From the NCBI RefSeq assembly GCF_003014615.1, contig NZ_PYGI01000004.1:108643-172642 (forward strand): 64,000 nt of DNA. The letters are read 5' to 3'. This document shows, one piece after another, positions 35,130 through 44,428 of this stretch. Below the pieces are notes generated by a model. That model was not told the origin of the DNA. It did not search any database and was given only the letters and a program-made list of their open reading frames with translations. A program made the translations under genes and the position numbers. The first letter of the stretch is position 1. Each line of letters starts with the position of its first letter. Source of the stretch: Marinobacterium halophilum (lineage in GTDB: Bacteria; Pseudomonadota; Gammaproteobacteria; Pseudomonadales; Balneatricaceae).

Positions 35130-37052
35130 ATGAGTATATTTGACCACTACAAAGCCCGTTATTCAGCGATCCAGCAGGAAGAAATGAGCCTGCAGGAATA
35201 TCTCAGCCTGTGTAAGGAAAAACCGGAGGTTTATGCCAACGCACCTGAGCGCATGCTCAAGGCGATCGGTGAAGCGGAAGTCGTTGATACTGCGCGGGAT
35301 CCGCGTTTGAGCCGTATTTTTTCCAATAAGGTTATCAAGCGCTATCCAGCTTTCAGCGAGTTCTATGGCATGGAAGAAGCGATCGAGAACATCGTCTCCT
35401 ACTTCCGCCATGCGGCGCAGGGGCTGGAAGAGAAGAAACAGATTCTATATCTGCTGGGTCCGGTCGGCGGCGGCAAGTCTTCATTGGCCGAGCGCCTCAA
35501 GCACTTGATGGAACACATTCCCTTCTACGCGATCAAGGGTTCTCCCGTCTTTGAATCACCACTGGGCCTGTTCAAGCCCGAGGAAGACGCTGAAATTCTG
35601 GAACAGGAATATGACATTCCGGCGCGCTACCTGCGCGGTATCATGTCGCCCTGGGCCGTCAAGCGCCTGCATGAATATGGCGGCGATATCACCAAATTCA
35701 GGGTGGTAAAACTGTTCCCGTCCATTCTCGATCAGATCGGGATTGCCAAAACAGAGCCTGGCGACGAAAACAACCAGGATATCTCCAGCCTGGTCGGTAA
35801 GGTCGATATCCGTAAGCTGGAAGAATATCCACAGCACGATCCTGATGCGTACAGTTTTTCAGGCGCACTTTGCCGCGCCAACCAGGGCATCATGGAGTTC
35901 GTCGAGATGTTCAAGGCGCCGATCAAGGTGCTGCACCCGCTGCTGACCGCGACCCAGGAAGGTAACTACAACAGCACCGAAGGCATGGGCGCCATTCCCT
36001 ATGACGGTATCCTGCTGGCCCACTCCAACGAATCCGAGTGGCAGACTTTCAAGAACAACAAGACCAACGAAGCGTTCATTGACCGTGTATACACCGTGAA
36101 GGTGCCGTACTGCACCCGGATCACGGAAGAAGTGGATATCTATGCAAAACTGCTGGAAAACAGCTCACTGCACGAGGCCCCCTGCGCACCTGACACCCTG
36201 AACATGCTGGCCCAGTTCACGGTATTGTCACGACTGAAAGAGCCGGAAAACTCCAGCATTTACTCCAAGATGCGGATCTACGACGGTGAAAATCTCAAGG
36301 ATACCGACCCCCGCGCCAAGTCGATGCAGGAATACAAGGACGCCGCCGGCGTTAATGAAGGCATGGACGGCCTGTCGACCCGTTTCGCCTTCAAGATTCT
36401 CTCCAAGGTCTTCAACTTCGATCCTACCGAAGTGGCCGCCAACCCGGTTCACTTGATGCATGTGCTGGAACGCGAAATCGGCCAGCAGCAGTTCCCCAAT
36501 GAAGTGCAGGAACGTTACATCGGGTTCCTTAAGGAGTTCATTGCGCCGAAATATATCGAATTCCTCGGCAAGGAGATCCAGACCGCTTATCTGGAATCCT
36601 ATTCCGAATATGGCCAGAACATCTTTGACCGCTACGTCACCTATGCGGACTTCTGGATTCAGGACCAGGAGTACCGTGATCCGGAAACCGGCGACATCCT
36701 CGACCGCCAGGCGATCAACGAAGAACTGGAGAAAATCGAAAAACCGGCCGGAATCAGCAACCCGAAAGATTTCCGCCACGAAATCGTCAACTTCGTATTA
36801 CGTGCCCGCGCCAGCAACAATGGCAAGAATCCGGCCTGGAACAGCTATGAAAAAATGCGTTCCGTCATCGAGAAGAAAATGTTCGCCAATACCGAAGACC
36901 TGCTGCCGGTAATCTCCTTCAACCCGAAAGCATCGTCCGACGATCAGAAAAAACATGGCGAGTTCGTCAAACGCATGACCGAACGCGGTTACACCGAGAA
37001 GCAGGTGCGCCTGTTGTCCGAATGGTATATCCGCGTACGCAAATCGCAATAA
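35130..37052 (+). CDS. prkA: PrkA family serine protein kinase (YeaG)
   Basis: A 640-residue protein, the usual YeaG/PrkA length. The N-terminal AAA domain has Walker [17 protein letters not shown] (about 109-124), and the C-terminal part corresponds to the PrkA kinase-like domain. Conserved features include [50 protein letters not shown] and [28 protein letters not shown]. In enterobacteria it acts in stress and nitrogen-starvation responses. The ATG at 35130 follows GGAAGG. First gene of the prkA-yeaH-spoVR set; the upstream space has TTGACT (35031 area) but no well spaced -10. Confidence 0.96.
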   Translation: MSIFDHYKARYSAIQQEEMSLQEYLSLCKEKPEVYANAPERMLKAIGEAEVVDTARDPRLSRIFSNKVIKRYPAFSEFYGMEEAIENIVSYFRHAAQGLEEKKQILYLLGPVGGGKSSLAERLKHLMEHIPFYAIKGSPVFESPLGLFKPEEDAEILEQEYDIPARYLRGIMSPWAVKRLHEYGGDITKFRVVKLFPSILDQIGIAKTEPGDENNQDISSLVGKVDIRKLEEYPQHDPDAYSFSGALCRANQGIMEFVEMFKAPIKVLHPLLTATQEGNYNSTEGMGAIPYDGILLAHSNESEWQTFKNNKTNEAFIDRVYTVKVPYCTRITEEVDIYAKLLENSSLHEAPCAPDTLNMLAQFTVLSRLKEPENSSIYSKMRIYDGENLKDTDPRAKSMQEYKDAAGVNEGMDGLSTRFAFKILSKVFNFDPTEVAANPVHLMHVLEREIGQQQFPNEVQERYIGFLKEFIAPKYIEFLGKEIQTAYLESYSEYGQNIFDRYVTYADFWIQDQEYRDPETGDILDRQAINEELEKIEKPAGISNPKDFRHEIVNFVLRARASNNGKNPAWNSYEKMRSVIEKKMFANTEDLLPVISFNPKASSDDQKKHGEFVKRMTERGYTEKQVRLLSEWYIRVRKSQ

Positions 37053-37140
37053 GGAGACCGCGCGCCACACACTGAAGGAATTGAACCGAACAGCCACGCA
37101 GCAACTTCCATACGTGGCTGTTTCTCCGGGAGCCGGATAT

Positions 37141-38436
37141 ATGAGCTATATCATCGATCGCCGTGAGAATGCGAAGAAGAAAAGCACGGTCAACCGCCAA
37201 CGCTTTTTGCGTCGCTACAAGCAGCACATTAAAAAGGCTGTTGAAGAGGCGATACACGACCGCTCGATCAGGGATATCGATCAGGGCGGACAGGTTACCA
37301 TCCCCAAACGGGACATCTCCGAGCCGGTGTTTCACCATGGTGAAGGCGGCCTGCGCCATAAAATTTTCCCTGGCAACAAGGAGTTCGTGGAAGGCGACGA
37401 ATTCAAACGTCCCGAAGGTGGAGGCGGCGGTGCTGGCCAGGGCAAAGCCAGCAACCAGGGCGAAGGCGAGGACGAATTTACCTTCAACATCAGCCAGGAA
37501 GAGTTTCTCGACTTCATGTTTGAAGATCTGGAGCTGCCCTGGATGGTGCGTAAGCAACTGAAGGATGCCACTTCATTCGAGACCCGTCGTGCCGGCTTTA
37601 CCAGCAGCGGTTCTCCGGAAAAACTGCACATCGTACGCTCACTGCGTGCTGCACACGCACGCCGCATCGCACTGACCGACAAGGACGTTCGCAAGCAGAT
37701 CCGTGTCCTGCGCAAGGAGCTCTGGGCGCTGGAAGAAACGCCTGCAAGCCCCGAACGTACCGAGAAAATTGATGCGTTGCGTGCACAGATTGCCGTGCTG
37801 GAAAAGAGTTCACGCAAGCTGCCCTTCCTCGACGACTTCGATCTGCGCTACACCAACCTGGTCCGCGTGCCGCTGCCCTCAAGCAAGGCGGTGATGTTCT
37901 GCATCATGGATGTCTCAGGCTCAATGACCCAAAGCGTCAAGGATATCGCCAAACGCTTTTTCATCCTGCTGTATCTGTTTCTGAACCGGAACTACAAGCA
38001 GATAGAGGTGGTGTTCGTACGTCACCATACACATGCCAAGGAAGTGGATGAGCAGGAATTTTTCTACTCTCGGGAAACCGGTGGCACCATTGTGTCCAGC
38101 GCCCTTTCCATGAGTGCCGATATCATTGACTCACGTTACCCGCCGGAAGACTGGAACATCTATATCGCCCAGGCCTCCGACGGCGACAACTGGGACGGTG
38201 ATTCAGCCACCTGCAGCAAGATTCTGACCGAGCGCATTCTGCCCAAGACTCAATATTACGCCTACGTCGAGATCACCACCGGTCCACACCAGAATCTCTG
38301 GCATGAATACGAACATGTCCATGAGGCCTTTGAGGAACGCTTTGCCATGCAACAGATTACCGATGCCGGTGAGATTTATCCGGTGTTCAGACGTCTGTTC
38401 GAGAAACGTACGGAGGGAGCCCATGAGCCGTCGTAA
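37141..38436 (+). CDS. yeaH: DUF444 family VWA-like protein YeaH
   Basis: A 431-residue DUF444 protein. The N-terminus ([26 protein letters not shown]) is strongly basic; a Gly-rich linker ([20 protein letters not shown]) divides the halves; the C-terminal half is a VWA-like fold with MIDAS-type [12 protein letters not shown]. It always travels with PrkA and SpoVR, and probably forms a functional complex or signalling pathway with them; the biochemical role is unsettled. The start at 37141 has GGGAG 8 nt upstream. It overlaps the SpoVR gene by 14 bp. Confidence 0.95.
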   Translation: MSYIIDRRENAKKKSTVNRQRFLRRYKQHIKKAVEEAIHDRSIRDIDQGGQVTIPKRDISEPVFHHGEGGLRHKIFPGNKEFVEGDEFKRPEGGGGGAGQGKASNQGEGEDEFTFNISQEEFLDFMFEDLELPWMVRKQLKDATSFETRRAGFTSSGSPEKLHIVRSLRAAHARRIALTDKDVRKQIRVLRKELWALEETPASPERTEKIDALRAQIAVLEKSSRKLPFLDDFDLRYTNLVRVPLPSSKAVMFCIMDVSGSMTQSVKDIAKRFFILLYLFLNRNYKQIEVVFVRHHTHAKEVDEQEFFYSRETGGTIVSSALSMSADIIDSRYPPEDWNIYIAQASDGDNWDGDSATCSKILTERILPKTQYYAYVEITTGPHQNLWHEYEHVHEAFEERFAMQQITDAGEIYPVFRRLFEKRTEGAHEPS

Positions 38437-39955
38437 AGCATCCCAACCGATTTCCACCGGGTCTGACTGGACCTTTGAATTGATCGAGGCATACGACCGT
38501 GAAATAGGCCGTATTGCCGCTGATTTCGGACTGGACACCTACCCCAACCAGATCGAGATCATTACCTCCGAGCAGATGATGGATGCCTATTCATCGGTCG
38601 GTATGCCGCTGAACTACAACCACTGGTCATTCGGCAAGCAGTTCGTCGATACCGAACAGAACTACAAGCGTGGCCGCATGGGGCTGGCCTATGAGATTGT
38701 CATCAACTCCGATCCCTGCATCGCGTATCTGATGGAAGAAAACACCATCACCATGCAGGCGCTGGTGATCGCCCATGCCTGTTATGGCCACAACTCCTTT
38801 TTCAAGGGCAACTACCTGTTCCGCACCTGGACCGATGCCAGCGCCATTATTGACTACCTCCTGTTTGCCAAGAACTATATCCGTCAGTGCGAGGAAAAAC
38901 ACGGCGTCGAGGAAGTGGAAAAACTGCTCGACTCCTGCCATGCGCTGATGAACTACGGGGTCAACCGATATAAACGTCCACGTCCGCTGACCGCCGCCGA
39001 GGAGCGTGAGCGCCAGCGTTCGCGGGAAGAGTACATCCAGAGCCACCTGAATGATCTGTGGAACACCACCGTACCGCAACGTATCGATGAGGAGGCTGGC
39101 AAATACCCACGCTTTCCCGCTGAACCCGAAGAAAACATTCTCTATTTCATCGAAAAGAACGCCCCACTGCTGGAGCCCTGGCAGCGTGAAGTCCTGCGTA
39201 TTGTGCGCAAGATTGCCCAGTATTTTTATCCGCAGAAACAGACTCAGGTGATGAACGAGGGCTGGGCATGCTTCTGGCATTACACCCTGCTGCATCAGCT
39301 GTTCGATGAAGGCCTGGTCACCGACGGCTTCATGATGGAGTTTCTACATTCGCACTCCAGCGTTATCTATCAGCCACCATTCGACAGCCCCTACTTCAAT
39401 GGCATCAACCCCTATACGCTGGGTTACCACATGATGCAGGACATCCGTCGTATCTGTGAGCATCCCACCGATGAAGACCGCGAATGGTTCCCTGATATTG
39501 CCGGCAGCGACTGGCTGAAAACGTTGGATCAGGCCATGCGCAACTTCAAGGATGAGAGCTTTATCCTGCAGTTCCTGTCGCCCCGACTGATCCGCGAACT
39601 GAAGCTGTTCTCAATCATGGACGACAGCAGCCGCCCGACACTCAAGGTCGACGCCATCCACAACGAGCGCGGTTATCGGGCCATACGCGAGTCGCTGGCA
39701 GCCCAATACAATTTGGGCAACCGCGAACCCAATATTCAGGTCTACAACGTCAACATCCGTGGCGATCGTACGCTGGCACTGAGGCATTACATGCACAACG
39801 GTCAGCCCATGGGAGAATCCACCGATGAAGTGCTCAAACATCTGCACCGCCTGTGGGGGTTTCAGGTTCAGCTCGACTCGGTGACACCCGATGGCACCAC
39901 CGTGAAATCCTATGCCTGTCCGGCGCAAGAAGCATCAGTTGAGGCGACCGCTTAG
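38423..39955 (+). CDS. SpoVR family protein (YcgB)
   Basis: A 510-residue SpoVR protein, the same length as enterobacterial YcgB. Conserved stretches include [66 protein letters not shown] and [19 protein letters not shown]. Its His/Glu-rich core ([10 protein letters not shown] and NEGWA) looks like a metal site, an inference. Named for spore cortex formation in Bacillus, but in Gram-negatives it functions with PrkA and YeaH in stress. GGAGGGAG precedes the ATG, which overlaps yeaH. Confidence 0.95.
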   Translation: MSRRKASQPISTGSDWTFELIEAYDREIGRIAADFGLDTYPNQIEIITSEQMMDAYSSVGMPLNYNHWSFGKQFVDTEQNYKRGRMGLAYEIVINSDPCIAYLMEENTITMQALVIAHACYGHNSFFKGNYLFRTWTDASAIIDYLLFAKNYIRQCEEKHGVEEVEKLLDSCHALMNYGVNRYKRPRPLTAAEERERQRSREEYIQSHLNDLWNTTVPQRIDEEAGKYPRFPAEPEENILYFIEKNAPLLEPWQREVLRIVRKIAQYFYPQKQTQVMNEGWACFWHYTLLHQLFDEGLVTDGFMMEFLHSHSSVIYQPPFDSPYFNGINPYTLGYHMMQDIRRICEHPTDEDREWFPDIAGSDWLKTLDQAMRNFKDESFILQFLSPRLIRELKLFSIMDDSSRPTLKVDAIHNERGYRAIRESLAAQYNLGNREPNIQVYNVNIRGDRTLALRHYMHNGQPMGESTDEVLKHLHRLWGFQVQLDSVTPDGTTVKSYACPAQEASVEATA

Positions 39956-39979
39956 AGATGGCTATACTGATAGCCATCT
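39956..39979. terminator. Perfect hairpin directly after spoVR stop
   Basis: AGATGGCTAT and ATAGCCATCT form a perfect 10-bp stem with a 4-nt loop, starting on the first base after the SpoVR stop codon. No T-tract follows. It could end or protect the prkA-yeaH-spoVR mRNA, or be an operator for the HIT gene that starts 25 bp later. Confidence 0.45.
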
Positions 39980-40003
39980 ACCCATGGAGAATATGAGCCC
40001 GTT

Positions 40004-40375
40004 ATGGACTGTCTGTTTTGTAAAATCCTCGACCGGGAAATTCCGGCCGAGGTCGTCTATGAAGACGACAAGGTTCTGGCCTTCCGCGATATCAATCCGC
40101 AGGCACCGTTCCACTGCCTGATCATTCCGCGCAAGCATATCGCTACGCTGAACGATATTGCGGATGCAGACCAGGCTCTGGTTGGCCACATGATTCAGGC
40201 GGCCGCCACTATTGCCCAGCAACAAGGATTTGAGCAAGACGGCTACCGCACCGTGTTCAACTGCAACACGCACGGGGGCCAAACCGTCTACCACATTCAC
40301 CTGCATCTGCTCGGAGGCAAGCCTATGGGCTGGCCTCCCTATCAGGACACACTGAAAACTCCCGTAACCAACTAG
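40004..40375 (+). CDS. hinT: HIT family nucleotide hydrolase (HinT-like)
   Basis: A 123-residue histidine triad protein. CLFCKILDREIPAEVVYEDDKVLAFRDINPQAPFH opens the family, and the catalytic HxHxH is in GQTVYHIHLHLLGGKPMGWPP near the C-terminus. HinT enzymes hydrolyse purine nucleoside phosphoramidates such as adenylated lysine. The ribosome site is poor (GGAG about 14 nt upstream). It is separated from the SpoVR gene by 48 bp. Confidence 0.95.
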   Translation: MDCLFCKILDREIPAEVVYEDDKVLAFRDINPQAPFHCLIIPRKHIATLNDIADADQALVGHMIQAAATIAQQQGFEQDGYRTVFNCNTHGGQTVYHIHLHLLGGKPMGWPPYQDTLKTPVTN

Positions 40376-40383
40376 ACACTGCC

Positions 40384-40406
40384 GCCGGGTCTCCTGTACC
40401 CGGCTT
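40384..40406 (+). terminator. Possible terminator after hinT
   Basis: GCCGGGT and ACCCGGC form a perfect 7-bp stem with a 7-nt loop, 8 bp after the hinT stop. Only TT follows the stem, so termination efficiency is doubtful. Confidence 0.4.
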
Positions 40407-40459
40407 GCCTCACCGCCTTGCCCACGATCAAGCCCAGCGCCGGTATCATCCATTTAATG

Positions 40460-40487
40460 TTGCACTGCGTCATAAAGCGTTCATTAT
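40460..40487 (+). promoter_or_regulatory. Candidate promoter of the pta-ackA pair
   Basis: TTGCAC and CATTAT are separated by 16 bp and end 42 bp before the phosphotransacylase ATG. A sigma-70 match by eye only. Confidence 0.35.
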
Positions 40488-40529
40488 GGAACTCTAGTCT
40501 TGGCCATTAGATAAGCAGAGGGATTTTTC

Positions 40530-41492
40530 ATGTCGACTACAGCCGATTCGCCCGTTACCACCGAAACACCTCCCATGCATAACCAGCTCGAGTTTTTCAT
40601 CGAGCAGGCACGCAAGGCAGGCCCGATTCGTACCGCCGTCGTCCACCCCGTGGACCACAACAGCCTGCTGGGTGCAATCGAAGCGGCTGAACAGGGTCTG
40701 ATCGAGCCCTTGCTGGTCGGCCCCGAATACAAGATCCGTGCGGCGGCAGAGATCGAGAATATTGATCTGACGCCTTATAAAATCATCAGTACCGAGCATA
40801 GTCATCAAGCAGCAGAATGCGCCTGTGATCTGGTGCGTCAGGCCAAGGCCGAAGCCTTGATGAAGGGTAGCCTGGGCACCTCCGAACTGCTCAGTGCCGT
40901 CGTGCACAAAACCAAGGGCATACGCACCGAGCGTCGCCTGAGCCATGTCTTCGTATTCGATATCCCCAACTACCACAAACCCCTGGTGATCACCGATGCC
41001 GCCATCAACGTGGCACCGGACCTCTGGGTGAAACGCGATATCGTGCAAAACGCGATCGATTTCTGTCACTCCTTGGGCAATGCGCAACCCAAAGTGGCAA
41101 TCCTGTCTGCGGTGGAAAAGATCAAACCCAATCTGCAAAGCACCATCGATGCCGCCGCACTGTGCAAAATGGCGGACCGAGGACAGATTACCGGAGCCAT
41201 TCTCGACGGCCCGCTGGCCTTCGATAACGCGATTTCGCTACAGGCGGCGCTCGACAAGCATATCAACTCACCCGTGTCCGGTGATGCCGACATTCTGCTG
41301 GCACCCGACCTGGAAGCCGCCAATATGATCGCCAAGCAGTTGATCTATCTGGCCGATGCCAAGTCCGCAGGCCTCGCCGTAGGTGCGCGCGTACCGATCA
41401 TTCTGACCAGTCGCGCCGAAGGCACACTGGGCCGCCTGGCATCCTGCGCACTGGCTTCGTACATGGTCAAGCATGCTCAGGGAGTCAAGTGA
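40530..41492 (+). CDS. Single-domain phosphate acetyl/butyryl transferase
   Basis: A 320-residue phosphotransacylase of the PTA_PTB family, much shorter than the ~700-residue E. coli Pta, so only the catalytic domain is present. Recognisable: VGPEYKIRAAAE, AEALMKGSLGTSELLSAVVHK, RRLSHVFVFDIP, ITDAAINVAPDL and GPLAFDNAIS with SGDADILLAPDLEAANMIAKQL. It exchanges acyl groups between CoA and phosphate; acyl chain length cannot be read from sequence. AGAGGGA precedes the ATG. Overlaps the ackA start by 1 bp, so the two enzymes are coupled. Confidence 0.92.
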   Translation: MSTTADSPVTTETPPMHNQLEFFIEQARKAGPIRTAVVHPVDHNSLLGAIEAAEQGLIEPLLVGPEYKIRAAAEIENIDLTPYKIISTEHSHQAAECACDLVRQAKAEALMKGSLGTSELLSAVVHKTKGIRTERRLSHVFVFDIPNYHKPLVITDAAINVAPDLWVKRDIVQNAIDFCHSLGNAQPKVAILSAVEKIKPNLQSTIDAAALCKMADRGQITGAILDGPLAFDNAISLQAALDKHINSPVSGDADILLAPDLEAANMIAKQLIYLADAKSAGLAVGARVPIILTSRAEGTLGRLASCALASYMVKHAQGVK

Positions 41493-42673
41493 TGGATACC
41501 ATCCTCACCGTCAACGGCGGCTCTTCCAGCCTTAAGTGCGGTCTGTATGCCCTTCGAGCTGGCGAGCTGCACTGCCTGTTTCACCTCAAGGTAGAAAATT
41601 TGCTGGGTGAACGTACCCTGTTCAAGGTTCGTGACGAACAGAACTCGGTGCTGGATGAACAGCTACTGGATTGCCAGGCGGTAGCCCATGACGCGCGTCA
41701 CCAGTTTGCGCTGCAGGCCGTTCTGCAATGGGTGGAGGCGCATTTGCCCGACTCACACCTGATCGCCACCGGTCACCGTGTGGTACATGGCGGCGACCTC
41801 TTCAGTGCACCGGTATTGCTGGATGATGACAAACTCGAACAGTTGCAGCAGTTCATCCCGCTGGCCCCGCTGCATCAGCCGTACAACCTGAAACTGGTCG
41901 AGGCCTGCCGCCTGCTGGCACCGGAACTGCCGATCGTGGCCTGCTTCGACACCATGTTCCATGCGGCACAACCTCGCCTCGAACGTCTTTATGCCCTGCC
42001 GCGTCGACTGGTCGACAAAGGCGTCCACCGCTACGGTTTCCACGGTCTGTCCTATGAGTATATCCAGCGCCAGCTAACGCTGGCCGGTGCCGGTCATTTT
42101 AAAACGGTCGCTTGCCATCTGGGCGCCGGTGCCAGCATGTGTGCCATCGGCCAGGGTCAGTCCATCGCCTCCAGCATGGGCTTCACTGCCGTAGAAGGTC
42201 TGCCGATGGGCAGTCGTACCGGCAACCTGGACCCGGGTGTACTGCTTTACCTGATGCGGGAAGAGAACATGGATGTGGATGCACTGGAACACCTGCTTTA
42301 CAAGGAAAGCGGCTGGCTGGGAATTTCCGGCATCAGTTCCGATATGAAAACGCTGCATGCGGCCGATGATGCCAACGCCGAAGAAGCGATCGATCTGTTC
42401 TGCTATCGCATCGCGCTGGAGATGGGACGCCTGACCGCAGCACTGGAAGGGGTCGAACAACTGGTGTTTTCGGGCGGTGTCGGCGAAAACGACGCCGACG
42501 TTCGCGCCCGCGTCCTGCAACGCTGTGCGTGGCTTGGAATCAAGCTGGACACCGACGCCAACCAGCGCAACGCAGGCATCATCAGCACACCCGACTCAAC
42601 CGTGACCGTACGCGTGATCCCCACCAATGAAGAAGCGATGATCGCCACGCATGTCACAGAGCTGTTGCACTAA
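41492..42673 (+). CDS. ackA: Acetate kinase family protein
   Basis: A 393-residue acetokinase family enzyme making ATP from acyl phosphate, or the reverse. Motifs: ILTVNGGSSSLKCGLY (N-terminal N and S residues), IATGHRVVHGGD, CFDTMFHAA, HRYGFHGLSYEY, VACHLGAGASMCAI, GLPMGSRTGNLDPGV and VFSGGVGENDADVR. The ATG at 41492 (TGATG junction) has GGGAG upstream; a GTG three bases earlier is less likely. Convergent with rlmB. Confidence 0.95.
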   Translation: MDTILTVNGGSSSLKCGLYALRAGELHCLFHLKVENLLGERTLFKVRDEQNSVLDEQLLDCQAVAHDARHQFALQAVLQWVEAHLPDSHLIATGHRVVHGGDLFSAPVLLDDDKLEQLQQFIPLAPLHQPYNLKLVEACRLLAPELPIVACFDTMFHAAQPRLERLYALPRRLVDKGVHRYGFHGLSYEYIQRQLTLAGAGHFKTVACHLGAGASMCAIGQGQSIASSMGFTAVEGLPMGSRTGNLDPGVLLYLMREENMDVDALEHLLYKESGWLGISGISSDMKTLHAADDANAEEAIDLFCYRIALEMGRLTAALEGVEQLVFSGGVGENDADVRARVLQRCAWLGIKLDTDANQRNAGIISTPDSTVTVRVIPTNEEAMIATHVTELLH

Positions 42674-42693
42674 GGTGATGAGGGGTGGCGGGC

Positions 42694-43443
42694 TCAGCTC
42701 TGAGCCGCCGCCCGCTGTCTGACCGCCTCGAACAGGCATACGCCGGTAGCCACGGAAACGTTCAGGCTGCTGACTTCTCCGGCCATGGGAATGTTGATCA
42801 ACTGATCACAATTCTCACGGGTCAAACGACGCATGCCCTTGCCTTCCGCGCCCATCACCAATGCACAGGGACCGGTCAGGTCGGTCTGATACACGCTGGC
42901 TTCCGCTTCGCCAGCAGTACCCGTGATCCAGATGCCACGCTGTTGCAATAACTGCAGGGTACGCGCCAGATTGGTAACCTGAATATAGGGCACCACTTCG
43001 GCTGCACCACAGGCAACCTTGGCAACAGTCGCATTCAACGGCGCGGACTTGTCCTTGGGCGCAATCACCAGCGTGACTCCGGCCGCATCCGCCGTACGCA
43101 GGCAGGCACCGAGATTATGTGGATCGGTAACGCCATCGAGAATCAGCAGCAGCGGCGCTTCACCGGCATAATCCAGCAGAGTGTCCAGCGCCTTTTCCGA
43201 CAGCGCCTTGATCGGCTCACATTCAGCAATCACACCTTGGTGACGCCCACCACCAGTGCGCAGATCCAGCTGTGCTTTCGGCTCTTCGACCACTTTGATA
43301 TTCAGGGTCTCGGCGGTGTCCAGCAGCGTCTGCACACGCTCATCACGTCGCCCCTGCTGCACCCACAAGCGGCGTACACGGCCGGGGTTACGGTTGAGCA
43401 AGCTGGTTACGGCATGCAGACCAAAGATATCGGTTTGACTCAT
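42694..43443 (-). CDS. rlmB: 23S rRNA (guanosine-2'-O)-methyltransferase RlmB
   Basis: A 249-residue SpoU-family knotted methyltransferase that modifies G2251 of 23S rRNA. N-terminal substrate-binding domain DIFGLHAVTSLLNRNP; SPOUT motifs LLILDGVTDPHNLGACLRTADAAG, VPYIQVTNLARTL and CALVMGAEGKGMRRLTRENCD followed by INIPMAGEVSSLNVSVATGVCLFEA. The start at 43443 matches the family N-terminus; GGGAG is a few nt upstream. The longer frame to 43533 reads through the adk terminator and is rejected. Its stop codon lies in an imperfect hairpin (42687-42709). Confidence 0.95.
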   Translation of the reverse strand: MSQTDIFGLHAVTSLLNRNPGRVRRLWVQQGRRDERVQTLLDTAETLNIKVVEEPKAQLDLRTGGGRHQGVIAECEPIKALSEKALDTLLDYAGEAPLLLILDGVTDPHNLGACLRTADAAGVTLVIAPKDKSAPLNATVAKVACGAAEVVPYIQVTNLARTLQLLQQRGIWITGTAGEAEASVYQTDLTGPCALVMGAEGKGMRRLTRENCDQLINIPMAGEVSSLNVSVATGVCLFEAVRQRAAAQS

Positions 43444-43502
43444 GGGACTCCCAAGGGTGCAATCAGAGGAATTACGGCTGCCTATTATGCGGTAAAACCA
43501 AT

Positions 43503-43530
43503 AAAAAAGCCGCCCATTGGGCGGCTTTCT
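43503..43530 (-). terminator. Rho-independent terminator of adk
   Basis: AAAGCCGCCC / GGGCGGCTTT is a perfect 10-bp stem with a 3-nt loop. On the minus strand it is followed by a run of T residues (TTTTTTAT), and it begins 18 bp after the adk stop. It insulates rlmB from adk. Confidence 0.88.
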
Positions 43531-43547
43531 CATACCTGCGGAGTGGA

Positions 43548-44204
<657 letters not shown>

Positions 44205-44428
44205 TTATTTTGTCTCCTGAAAGTTATTGTAATCGGTATAACGGTGGCGCAACGGCAACACACTGCCTGCCATTGCGCTAAAATTCGCTGTCGGCATCAC
44301 TGCAGGCTATAACTACAGCCGCTATAGACACAATTCGACATTAGACCTAGCACCTGCCGGACCGTTGACAAAGCACTCGAGAGTACGCAAAGCACGAAAG
44401 TGATTCAACCCCCTTTTGTGCGTCGCAA

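Noticed and set aside
42687..42709. Imperfect hairpin across the rlmB stop codon as a bidirectional terminator
   Set aside because: The loop would be too tight at full pairing, there is a bulge, and no T-tract exists on either strand.
43444..43533. N-terminal extension of RlmB to 43533
   Set aside because: It would be encoded across the adk terminator hairpin and has no family similarity; MSQTDIFGLHAV at 43443 is the standard start.
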